Positions 53,415 through 63,585 of a stretch of DNA of 64,000 nucleotides are shown here, piece after piece. Position 1 is the first letter of the stretch; every line of letters starts with the position of its first letter. The translations under genes were made by a program, and so were the position numbers. The notes below the pieces were generated by a model. That model searched no databases. It was not told where the DNA came from and was given only the letters and a program-made list of their open reading frames with translations. Origin of the DNA: Mytilus edulis. Its lineage: Eukaryota; Mollusca; Bivalvia; Mytilida; Mytilidae. The stretch is from positions 35,868,193 through 35,932,192 of the forward strand of contig NC_092354.1 of assembly GCF_963676685.1 (NCBI RefSeq), read 5' to 3'.

Positions 53415-53753
53415 TTAGTTGTACAATTCTTTCATTAGAGATGTTAAAACCCATTTAAGCTTTTCCTGAGTATTTTCATCTTTATGATGGAAGGATTCCT
53501 GCATGTTACTTTTATCATGCCAATATTCATTGTGATTCTGATTTGAGGGTCCAGACTGGCTGTACATATAGCTATTTTGCTGTTCATTCTTTCCATAATT
53601 ATAGTTATTTCTTTGTTCTCTTGTATACATGTAAGGTTCTCCATATCTATCTGTATTGTATCTTTGCTTATTTACATGCTTATTTCTGTTTTGGTAGTTT
53701 TGATTAGTAGATTTACTCGGCCAATTGTCAAAATACTCCTTCAGCCCCATCAT
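53415..53753 (-). CDS. LINE small Asn/Gln/Tyr-rich ORF
   Basis: ATG overlapping the ORF1 stop (AATAAATGATGG), 112 codons. Low complexity: Asn, Gln, Tyr and His dominate (YGEPYMYTREQRNNYNYGKN). It ends in an ordinary helix (LKWVLTSLMKELYN). The overlap suggests coupled translation or a former frameshifted extension of ORF1. The prion-like composition could aid RNP condensation; this is inference only. Confidence 0.45.
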   Translation of the reverse strand: MMGLKEYFDNWPSKSTNQNYQNRNKHVNKQRYNTDRYGEPYMYTREQRNNYNYGKNEQQNSYMYSQSGPSNQNHNEYWHDKSNMQESFHHKDENTQEKLKWVLTSLMKELYN

Positions 53754-55527
53754 TTATTTAGAACTTTTTTGTATGCTCGTACTAGTTTTGGGACACCAGT
53801 TTCGATAGAAGGATGAATTCCATCGATTATATCGTCTTCTCTTAGGTGTGGACAAGTAACAAAACTACAATTATAGTGATCACTTATTTCTTTTAATCCT
53901 AAGTTGAACTCTGCTCTCCTTTTTTCATACATCTTTCTCCAGATTGTGTTCCTCTGGAACCTAGGAAGTAATTCACAAAGTACAATTTTTGTTGTTGGTA
54001 TACATTTTTGGTATGTATAAACTAGGTCTTCAACTTCTTGTAATACTTCACTTGGGACTTTCTTGTTCAAATCATTGGAACCAATTTGAAAAAGGGTTAC
54101 CGTAGCTTTTATACCCTCATTTTCTATGTGTTTTTTTGCACCACCTACTGTTTTGTCTTTAAGCGTTGCAACTATCACTTTTTTGTCTTTGTACATAACT
54201 TTAGGATTTATGTGTTTCGTAACTGAAGATCCAATGATCCATAAGTCAGTTGTGATGTATTTGTCATTTACGTCACATATTTCATTCTTTTTACTTTCTT
54301 CTGTCTTTGAACTCTCATTTTCATTATTTGTTAATGTTTTCTTGCTTATGTAAGAAACATGACTATTTCCTAGTTCTGATTCTTCAGGTTCATTTTCTAG
54401 TATACTAAATTTATTATGCAGGTCTACATTTACCTGGATGTTTGGCTCAGTTTCATCTTCTATATCTTGTTTAGCTTTATTTTCAAAGTCAAATTTTTCA
54501 AATTTGCTTTCTAAGCCTGAAATTTTGGTTGTTAATTCAATCAGAGTTTCAATAAATTAGCACAGTCATCATGGTCAGTTTTACATTTATGATTTGTACT
54601 ATTGACATAATTTTTGTCTATGTTGTGCTCTATTTTCTCAGAAAGTAAAATAAGCTGATCAACTTTTACTTCCAATTTATTTATTCTTTCTAGTATTTTC
54701 CCATTACTTGATTCAAAAACCCTTTTCTCTAGTGATTCAAGTTTAGTGTCAAATTGTTTTGTTATTTCTAGAATTTGGTTATTTCCAATTTGCACTGATT
54801 GGACATCATTTTTTAAAGATACTGTTTGACTAATGTGGTCACTCTCTATAGTATGTAGAACTTCAATAATATCTTTATCTGGTAAGCTCTCATTCATACC
54901 TTCTTGTTCAATTTCTGTCTCTTTTTGTTCTGTGTCTAATTCACTGTCAGTTGAAAGTTTGTCATTATTTTCTCCTTCTTTTCTTATAACTACTAGATTA
55001 GACTTTTCTTTAAAATCATTTGATACTTTTTGATCAGTTTTATGGACTTGAGTATCAACGTTTAATGGACTCTCTAGAGGCATAGTATTAATTAGTTGGT
55101 CAGGCTCCCCTCCCCCTTTTTTCATAATCTCTTGTACTTTATCGCTTATTAGTTTGAATTCAGTTTCAACCCACTTCTGTGTTACTTGTCCTTGTACCAA
55201 GCAATTGTATGTTGTGTAATAAAGGGTAATAGTAACAAGTTTTTTCCCTTTAACAGCTATCTGCGTTACTGATTTTGACAGGTTTGTTGCAGGGCACACA
55301 GGTTGAAAGGGAGCTTTTTCGTCTTCTAAAAGGATTTTTCTCAATTTAATATCGTAGTCCGACCAAGTGACTTTAATGCTATCATTTTCCCCGAGTTTAA
55401 TGTAATATCTCAACAGGAGCACACGCCTCCATAACAATACAGATTGTTTATTTACTTTAAAAGTTATTTGTTTTGGGTCGGTTTTCAACTCCACCATACC
55501 AGATTTTGGACTTCCGGTTTTACTCAT
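53750..55527 (-). CDS. LINE ORF1: N-domain, coiled coil, SGNH hydrolase-like
   Basis: First ATG at 55525-55527 (MSKTGSPKSG). The N-terminal domain includes VTITLYYTTYNCLVQGQVTQ and W at ~150. An acidic linker and a coiled coil (TKLESLEKRVFESSNGK, residues ~260-330) follow. One frameshift near 54541 leads into the second half: a second coiled-coil part, then the SGNH module DLWIIGSSVTKHIN (block I, GSS), ATVTLFQIGSNDLNKK (block III, GSND) and DDIIDGIHPS (block V, D-x-x-H). Esterase-like ORF1 domains are known in CR1-type and related LINEs; here the catalytic residues S, N, D and H all appear present. The role is probably in particle or membrane interaction and RNA binding. Confidence 0.75.
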
Positions 55528-55952
55528 GACTAGTATTTTTTTCAAATACACTGTTGTTCCATAAATTATAAGTTGTTCTATCAAATTTTGGTTCTATGTT
55601 TCTATATTATAGTCTTTCCTATAATTATATGTCAATCCTGAGGTTATTTCTTGCACAAAAACAGTTTTAGCTGTTCACCATTTTCTCCATGTGTTTACAG
55701 TTAAAGGGAGATATAATGTAAACATAGCAATCATCCCCCTTTTAATTTAGAAGATCAAGATAAACAAGTTTAATCTCTAGTGAATAAAAGTAATAAATTC
55801 AATTTGCACTCAATTGAACTAAATAGCTACAAGCTTCACTGTCTATATATTAAATGTTCAATTATGAAATCCTAAACCTACAGTTGTATCACTACACTAA
55901 CTTAACCACAAATATTTAGTCATATGTTTTCAATAAGTCTATGGTGCCTTTC

Positions 55953-56285
55953 TTACTCTTTCTGTGCGGTGCGTAACGTATCATTAGCATTTTCAACTGT
56001 TTTATTTTCGGTTATTTTAGTTTGTTCGGATTCATTGTTATTTTCAGAGTTTTCGGTATCGCGGTTTGAATTACATGTTGGTACTGTAATGAATTTAGTG
56101 TCAATATCAGATATGGTAATTTCAAGTATGTTTGGTATGTCTTTATTTTCCTCCGATACGAATTCACGAATCTGATCAATAAATCTCTTCAATATTAAAT
56201 CTCCAACTTGGACTTGATAAGTTACTGTTCCGAGTTTATGAACGATAACTCCTTGTTTCCACTTGTTATTGTCTCTATAGTCTCT
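55953..56285 (-). pseudogene. Ty3/gypsy integrase C-terminal end
   Basis: Reading on minus from ~56285: RDNNKWKQGVIVHKLGTVTY, QVQVGDLILKRFIDQIREF, then an Asn/Glu-rich tail to a stop at 55953. 'KWxxGVIxxxLGxVTYxVxVGxxxxKRxxDQIR' is the chromodomain-less C-terminal (GPY/F-like) region of Ty3/gypsy integrase. The rest of pol is absent: homology starts abruptly at 56285. The 5' end of the LINE lies ~350 bp beyond its stop, on the same strand. Confidence 0.65.
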
Positions 56286-56674
56286 TTAAGATGTGCAACA
56301 ATTTCAAAATAACAAGTGCAATGACGCAATCTCATACGATGTTTACACTTAGCAATCGTCTTAAAATAGCGTATATCGTTATATATTCAAAGCACCATAC
56401 TCGCATCACAGTGCCACGCGCGTCAAAAAAAACCCTAGTACTATATCGTATAAAGAACGTCTGCTTGCGTCGTACATGTCATATTGTGATGATTTTGTTA
56501 ATATAGCAAACATAAATGTTATTGTGGAAGTATTTCATAACGTTATCAGGACATAAATCAATTTCTATATAAATTGCGAAATTATTCCATTTTTTTCAGC
56601 AGAACTGTTTTATATTAGGACGTACACCACAAAGTTGATATTCAAAGAAAGGATATAACACATTTACAATAAAG

Positions 56675-57046
56675 GTGACGGGAAAGATTTTGTTTTTCGT
56701 GTTGATAATTATTTTGTTGACGATAGTCACTATTATTGATTGTAAACCCTGTACGAAGTCTGCTTCTGAATGCAAACAAATGGGAATGTCATTGATATCA
56801 AACAACCTACAAGTCCCTTTTGTAGCCGAACTTGACATAACGTTAATGAATAAGAAGTTAAACGCTTACATTAATGATGATATCGAATCTGCCTTTTCTG
56901 ATGGTGTTCTGGACATGGTTCATAGAGAGGAAGAAAAAATTCAGACATCCATGTTAGAAGATTATTCGTCCAAACTTACCGGTACAAAAGAAGAATATGA
57001 CAAAAAAGATGTCGAATATATAGTTCAAAATCTCGAGGACAAATAA
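56675..57046 (+). CDS. secreted-protein-like terminal exon
   Basis: The open frame runs from ~56639. An AG just before 56675 (TTTACAATAAAG|GTG) could be an acceptor. There is no ATG before the hydrophobic stretch GKILFFVLIIILLTIVTIID, so the start must lie upstream. That stretch looks like a signal peptide or anchor, followed by CKPCTKSASECKQMG (three Cys) and a charged helical region ending LEDK and TAA. The stop codon sits inside the duplication made by the SINE at 57049. Family unrecognised. Confidence 0.4.
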   Translation: MTGKILFFVLIIILLTIVTIIDCKPCTKSASECKQMGMSLISNNLQVPFVAELDITLMNKKLNAYINDDIESAFSDGVLDMVHREEEKIQTSMLEDYSSKLTGTKEEYDKKDVEYIVQNLEDK

Positions 57047-57048
57047 GA

Positions 57049-57475
57049 TTGATTGATTTTTGGTTGCTTAACGTCCATGTGAAATATTTCATGCATATTC
57101 AGGATGAGAACAAGTTGACAAGAAATACAATAGGTAGGTCTTGTCACAATAGAGGCCATCTGGGATGATGGTCGGGGAAATTTGGAATGCCACTGGAAAA
57201 TAAGGGAATATTGGATAGGGACAGAAATTTTGCCTTGCAACAGACCACCTACGGATCCCTCAAAGAGTTGTTGCAAGGGTTCTTAACGTGCAAAGAGCGT
57301 GGCACTCTCTCTACACGAGACATTGGATTTAACGTCCCCATTCTGACCGGACGTGACTGCGACTTGATATATCCCGCACAGCCAAACGGACGCCCCCCTT
57401 CGGCAAGCGTTTTACTGCCGGTCGGGAGAAGACCAAGTGACCATATTTCTATTCCCCAGTCACCATTGGGGGTCG
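57049..57475 (-). mobile_element. full-length SINE (family A) with 14-bp TSD
   Basis: Flanked by GAGGACAAATAAGA at 57035-57048 and 57476-57489. Complete, with tail GATTGATTTTTGGTTGCTT on the left and CCCCAGTCACCATTGGGG on the right. Confidence 0.95.
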
Positions 57476-57489
57476 GAGGACAAATAAGA

Positions 57490-58056
57490 AAATGTACAGC
57501 TAGAAATCGCTTAAGTTAACAAAAATTTAAGTGAAAGTGAAACCAATTTTAATACAGAAATAACAGATTTGTTGAGTGGGTTTGAACACAGACAGGACAA
57601 ATTGAAATAGGCAATAATGTTATCAAAGCTTCAAAACTCACAAGACAAAAACAACAATAAAAAAAAAAGATTTTTTTAGTGATCTTAAATCTCAGTTTGC
57701 GAATGTATCACTCAATTTCAAAGAAAAAAATGCTTTTTATTTGCAAACTCAAAGAAAGGAATCAGAAGTTATTCAACTTGTTTTCACATAAATTACGTTT
57801 ATTACTAAAAATTTAGTTGTTCTGTGACTGCATTTTAACTTGGGGAAAAAAAATTCAAAAATCTTTTAAATTAGATTAAATATATTTCATTCGAGTAATT
57901 TTCAACTATTATCCTTTTCGAACGTCATTTTATTTTTGAAAAACACCATAACGAAATTTCTAAATTTTTCTAAAAATGACCCATTTAACTTGTATATTTT
58001 GTTCACACACTTCCCCATTTCATTTGTTTATGAACTAATGTTAATTGTTTTTTCAG
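57490..58056. other. no gene seen
   Basis: AT-rich, perhaps an intron between the ORF at 56675 and the exon at 58057. Confidence 0.35.
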
Positions 58057-58190
58057 CAATTAAAGATCCTAAAACGCGTGAGCAGGTACTATATCTTGAC
58101 CTATTCAATGGTTACCTAACTGTAATTGTAAGTGGAATGGCGGAAGGCATAGATTTCAAATTACCTTTTTATGCAGCTCCATTTGTTTAA
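58057..58190 (+). CDS. possible terminal exon, unknown
   Basis: Acceptor TGTTTTTTCAG, then 44 codons to TAA: IKDPKTREQVLYLDLFNGYL, TVIVSGMAEGIDFKLPFYAA, PFV. The composition is that of a folded protein and the acceptor is good. Not recognised. Confidence 0.4.
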
Positions 58191-58227
58191 CCACTGTTCG
58201 TCTGGGTCTAAATGTATACAGAAACAC

Positions 58228-59466
58228 GTTTTTGTCGAGCCTGCAACTTTTGTTGCAGAAAGCTCGACATAGGGATAGTGATCCGGCGGCGGCGGCGGTG
58301 TTAGCAAACTTCTTAAAAGCTTTATATTTTAGAAGGTGGAAGACCTGGATGCTTCATACTTTATATATAAATGCCTCATGTTACGAAGTTTCCGTCAGTC
58401 ACATGTCCAATGTCCTTGACCTCATTTTCATGGTTCAGTGACCACTTGAAAAAAAAGTTCAGATTTTTTGTAATGTTGAATTTTCTCTTATTATAAGTAA
58501 TAGGATAACTATATTTGATATGTGCGTACCTTGCAAGGTCCTCATGTCTGTCAGACAGATTTCACTTGACCTCGACCTCATTTCATGGATCAGTGAACAA
58601 GGTTAAGTTTTGGTGGTCAAGTCCGTATCTCAGATACTATAAGCAATAGGGCTTGTATATTCGGTGTATGGAAGGACTATAAGGTGTACATGTCCAACTG
58701 GCAGGTGTCATCTGACCTTGACCTCATTTTCATGGTTCAGTGGTTATAGTTAAATTTTTGTGTTTTGGTCTGTTTTTTTCATACTATATGCAATAGGTCT
58801 ACTGTATTTGTTGTATGGAATGATTTTAAGGTGTACATGTCTAGCGGGCAGATGTCATGTGACCTTGACCTCATTTTCATGGTTCAGTGGTTATAGTTAA
58901 ATTTGTGTGTTTTGGTCTGTTTTTTTCATACTATATGCAATAGGTCTACTATATTTGTTGTATGGAATGATTGTAAGGTGTACATGTCTAGCGGGCAGAT
59001 GTCATGTGACCTTGACCTCATTTTCATGGTTCAGTGGTCAAAGTTAAGTTTTTGAGTTTTGGTCTATTTATCTAATACTATATGCCATAGGTAAACTATA
59101 TTTGGTGTATGGAAATATTTTATGTTCTTAATGTCAGTAGCGCAGGTTTCTTTTGACCATGACCTCATTTTCACGGTTCATTGCACAGTGTTAATTTTTT
59201 GTGTTTTGGTCTATTTTTCATAAACTATAAGTAATAGGTCAACTATATATATTGTATAGAAGCATTGTTAGCTGTACATGTCTGCCTGGCATGGTTCATC
59301 TAACCTTGACCTCATTTTCATGGTTCATTGGTCTTTGTTTAGTTATCTTGGTTAATGTTAAGTTTATGAGACAGTTGTAATAAAGCTTTATACTTAGGGC
59401 TATCAACATAATATCAATGATTAGTAAAGAAGGCGAGACATTTCAGCGTGTGCACTCTTGTTATTA
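58228..59466 (+). repeat. dispersed element with seven ~148-bp tandem units
   Basis: Opens with a hairpin, GTCGAGC ... GCTCGAC around TGCAACTTTTGTTGCA (58228-58268). GGCGGCGGCGGCGG and then seven units follow, each marked by TGACCTTGACCTCATTTTCA (at ~58417, 58575, 58713, 58861, 59009, 59157 and 59302; spacings 158, 138, 148, 148, 148, 145). It closes with GGCGAGACATTTCAGCGTGT and GCACTCTTGTT. The layout of unique ends around a ~150-bp tandem core resembles the pearl/HINE-type non-autonomous elements of bivalves. That assignment is from memory. Confidence 0.75.
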
Positions 59467-61189
59467 ATAATATGTTTGAAATTACTTATTATACCCAATA
59501 CCCCAAAATTGAGGAGGGGGGGGGGGGGGGGTTGTACTGTTTTCCCTCTGTCCGTCCCATGAACATTTTAAGTTATAACTAATCATAAGTGTATGTTAAC
59601 TTCGCTCAAAATATCCTGTTGGAAGGAGCTAAATAAAGTGAAAAGTTTTGTTCATTTTGCTCACTAATACACTCAACTCGGTTTCAGGATTAATTTGATC
59701 GCACACTTAATCAATGGCTACTCTTTCACTAAAACGAGAACCTAGCTTTGGCTGTTTACATAATGAACATGAGCTATCCTAATTTACATAGACATATTAG
59801 ATTAAAAAGAAGAAAAAATCTCCAACCAGCAAAATAACTCAATGATTTACAGGCGAAATGTATAGAAATATGTGAACTTCCTAACTTCAAGAAGGATACA
59901 CACTATATGTGGACAAAAATCATTGGTATGATCGCCTATAAACTTGTGCAAACGGACAAGCTTTAAACTTAATTCCAAAATATGCTTTACTACCTTCTTT
60001 CAATTCATGTTTCCAGTCCAAGTAATCGGAGAAGGAAAGTGTTTACTATGATCTTCCTTTGTAGCTTTAATTAGTTCATAAACTGACTACCAGAAAATCA
60101 AAGCCCGTATAGTAGTTGCATTGTATCTTCATGTGGAAAATTACACATTCAAGGAGTGTCTGAAGAGGAATTGACCTTTCGACAAGAGGCTGACAATTTT
60201 GAGAAATCATAAACAATGTTTCCCGAACAATATACTGCTAGTGACAAAATAACAAATAAAATACCAAAAGATTATACAAATCAGATGCCCCTTGAAGGTC
60301 GTGAAAAGTGCATATATTTTGGGATACAGCAGTTTTTTGCACCCTCATCCTGTCTAAAATCTGTTATTGATTCCCCATATCAAAAGATTGGATATTGTTG
60401 TTTTCCAAAAGTAGTCTGAATTCATTTTTCTTAAGAAGATTTCACTATCTCTATTGATTTCTTACCATATTTAACTTTCAAAGGGTACCTTTTGTGGACT
60501 TTTATTCGTGTGTTACTCTAAACTATATTTTCTCCCATTTATTTGTAATGTAGTCCTGTCATGTAATGTTGTCATTTTAATGTTATAATTAAGGGCCTGT
60601 GAATTAGTATTTTTCTATTGGTTTGGGTCCTTCATATTTGTTTTTAGTAAATTAACACGTAATTTTTGTTTTTGTTTGAATTGTTACACATGTTTCATAT
60701 CGGGGCCTGTTAAAGCTTTCTACATGTATATGGTACAAGCATTTCTCATTATTGACGACCTTTATTGTTGCCTATAGTTATTAATACATTTTCATTCTTT
60801 GAACTCTTTTGGATAGCATTGGTTCTTTGCAAAAAATACTGTATCCTTACTTATAAATAAGACAGTAACAGTAACTTAAATCAATACAATTGTAAAGAAC
60901 GTGAATTTATATTAAAGGCTTTTATCAAAAATAGGGAACATGTCCATGGGACTCAAATGAGGCCCTCGCTAGCATTAACGTTATAAACTCGTGAACTGTA
61001 AATGTGACACTGTCAATATTTTTATTTGATCTGAATTATGGGTTAATAAACATTGTGTATTCATTCTAATTATACAGTATTGTGCAATAGAATTGTAAGA
61101 TCTTGACATTTGTTTTGTGTCAGAAACCAATATGTTATGTCAACAATTTGATCGCAATCCAAATTCAGAGCTGTATCAAGCTTGAATGG
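59467..61189. other. no gene seen; G16 run
   Basis: AT-rich. A run of 16 G at 59516-59531 is the only structural feature. Confidence 0.4.
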
Positions 61190-61325
61190 TGTGTCCATAC
61201 TTGTCCCAACTGTTCAGGGTTCGACTTCTGCGGTCGTATAAAGCTATGCCCTGCAGAGCATCTGGTTTCATTTGTAACAAAGCACAACCCTAGAGCAGTA
61301 AAAATAAATCCACAAATTCAAACTT
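61190..61325 (+). repeat. short dispersed repeat, hairpin-forming
   Basis: TGTTCAGGGTTCGACTTCTG, CGGTCGTATAAAGCTATGCC and CTGCAGAGCATCTGG: the words GACTTCTGC/GCAGAG can pair. Familiar as a dispersed block in mussel sequence. The GGTTCGA word mimics a tRNA B-box, but no tRNA fold is present. Confidence 0.4.
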
Positions 61326-62505
61326 GATCAGTGTTTGTGGTAATGAGAATTGTGTATAAGTCTCATAACATTTGGTTAAAACAAACTATACTTAGAGAAC
61401 AGAAACTTAAATTTCCAGCAACTTTTCTTTTTGTAAAGTAGCATTAAACGCTAGGATGGTACAAGTTACGCAACAAAAATTCAAACTTGACTTGTGAAAT
61501 GTGGTTTATAAGCATTGCGAATCGGTTTCATACAATTTGGTTCAGGCAAACTAAAGAGAACAGAAACGAATTTTGGGATATATATACAGAGGTACTTATA
61601 AGTAAAGGAAGAATGTACATACTTACAGAAGAACAAGCCGGATAAAACTCAATGCGTTGGGAGCATAACAACAGCAGTATGACCACATGAATAAAAGGTT
61701 TATATACGCTAGATTCATAAATTTTTTGTTGTAACCCATTCGTTTGATATATTATGGTATAAATCATTGCCTCTGTGTTTGGATGACAAAGCAATTGAAT
61801 TTCTATTTAAATAGGGCATGCTATGCACATGTTTGTCTGTAATCTATATAAATTTTGAGGTGAAATGCAGCCATTTAAGCCAAAGGGTACACATCATCAT
61901 AATTTCATGAACCTTAATCATTTCTACAGCACTTGTCTTCATACCCTGAGCTATGTTATTCCGTCAAGTAGTAGATGCTGACCTGGTTGGTTTTAATATG
62001 GATGCTATATGATACGAATTTGCGGTAATACACCAGAGGTGGTATGATGTAAATTATTGGAAGAAGACTGAAGAAGAATTGACGTTGGTCAATGTTTTTT
62101 CTGCTGTCAGTTTGGTCCACTTGATCATGCTGAACGAGTGAAGGCCCTTACATCCACATTGGAATGTATTTAAATAACTGAATTAAAAGTTTTCAAATGA
62201 TTTTTGGCATCAAAACCTTTCGATCGATGTTTAGACAAAAACAATGCATTCTAAAATTATTCTTTTTTATGAAAGCCGGTACCGTATTTACCTGTATTCG
62301 TCCATTACTGAGACATTAGACATTAGACATATAATTATCGAGTATTTTATATTCCATCACCTGTGTTTTGTTAAAACAAACCATTATCACTTGTCACTAT
62401 CCGACGGCTTGCACCTCATTCCCGAATTTTTCGATACTCTCGGGCTTTTACCACGTTTACGTACGTACATAGTAAACAGGTAAAAGTAGAGCGGAAAATG
62501 TTCAT
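61326..62505. other. no gene seen
   Basis: AT-rich spacer with no ORF of interest. A short palindrome TTCATTCATGAAATTTTCAT (plus GAATGAA) is at ~62501. Confidence 0.4.
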
Positions 62506-62685
62506 TCATGAAATTTTCATGAATGAAACTGACGCAATCTGGCGTAGATTTCTTGTGATTTTCTCTTCAGCGTATGGCAGATCCGCGAAGTAGTGTTTGA
62601 GATACTCGTTTTCAAAACGAAGTCGGTGAACATTCAATTCTTTTTTTATTAAAGCTGTAATCTTTTCAGTCAAATGAGAAGTTAC
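62506..62685 (-). CDS. possible terminal exon with helical leucine-rich tail
   Basis: The minus-strand frame is open from ~62685 to TGA at 62506: HLTEKITALIKKELNVHRLR, FENEYLKHYFADLPYAEEKI, TRNLRQIAS. Charged, helical, with weak similarity to the exon at 166-254. No family recognised. Confidence 0.3.
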   Translation of the reverse strand, partial: VTSHLTEKITALIKKELNVHRLRFENEYLKHYFADLPYAEEKITRNLRQIASVSFMKIS

Positions 62686-63585
62686 TCAAAATTTTAAAAG
62701 AACCTTCCAAGAATCAGAATTCAAACACTAGTACTAGTACTAAATTATCTCGGATCAGAATAAATGGCGATAATCTGTCACCATAAGTTTGAGGCCGATG
62801 GCTATGGAAAGTAGCAATAGCAAGCTATAGCAAACTTTCCAAAAACCAATCAGAAGAAGTACAACGTTGCTCATTATTTATATTATTATTTCATAATGAT
62901 CGACCAAGGAAGGACCTCACATCAGAAATCTATTAAAGCACCGTCTCCTCTTTGTTCTCTCAGTGGTCTTCTATTAGGAGGTCGCTGGAATTGATAATAA
63001 TGGTGATTGCATCTTAATAGCTTTTCAAGCTTTTGTATGAACATATATACATCATTCTTGTTTGTCTTTAATGTATTTCATTGTATTTAAAATGTATAAT
63101 TGATTGTTTGTATTGCAGACCCTTATGGGTGTAATTTTGGTTACATTGTTCAGTGTTGCTGTTTAAGTGGAAGTAAAGATATATCGTAATACGACAATTG
63201 GACCTTTAAATCAACGGGAAATGATATTGGTACAGTCATTGAGACGTGTGATGAACAGTCGTAAGAAATAAATCGATAAAATGTCTGAGCAGTACTTAGA
63301 ATCAGAAGTCCAGATCCATATACAAATGTTTCTGAGGATTATTATGATCCAATAAAAACTCAGAACATGCCTGCCTCTTTCACAACAATAGAGAAGATTT
63401 TAGAAATCAGTTAGGTTTTTTTCCTCCAAAATACTAGTAAATTTGATTTAAAATTTGTACCATTAAATCCCCCTTGACCTGATTGCTAAATATTTACGCT
63501 CACCCCACTTAATTTGTGTTCACTGCACCTTTTCCTTTAGAAGTTTATTATTTTAGTCACTGCACAAGAATTCTTTAGAAATTAA
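62686..63585. other. no gene seen
   Basis: AT-rich. No feature recognised. Confidence 0.4.

Larger units (their letters stand above)
49088..55600 (-). mobile_element. near-full-length LINE (non-LTR retrotransposon)
   Basis: Minus-strand order: ORF1 (with SGNH domain), a small Asn/Gln-rich ORF, AP endonuclease, reverse transcriptase with Cys-rich C-terminus, short 3'UTR (CCTTCAACCCCCAGGGGTAT) and an AAATAAATAAAT tail at 49088-49105. About 6.5 kb. Inactivating changes are few frameshifts, several at simple runs. Endonuclease and RT catalytic motifs are intact. The RT has the QGDNMSPNLF form rather than the QGSxLGPxLF form of CR1/Jockey, so I leave the clade open. Confidence 0.85.

Noticed and set aside
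54126-56175. Plus-strand Ser/Phe/Leu-rich ORFs (54126-54353, 54833-55033, 55924-56175) resembling membrane proteins
   Set aside because: Antisense of Lys/Glu/Asp-rich minus-strand LINE ORF1 and integrase tail, which always gives Phe/Ser/Leu-rich shadows.
59516-59531. G16 run as a possible regulatory G-quadruplex
   Set aside because: Isolated homopolymer without promoter context; length may be unreliable in assembly.
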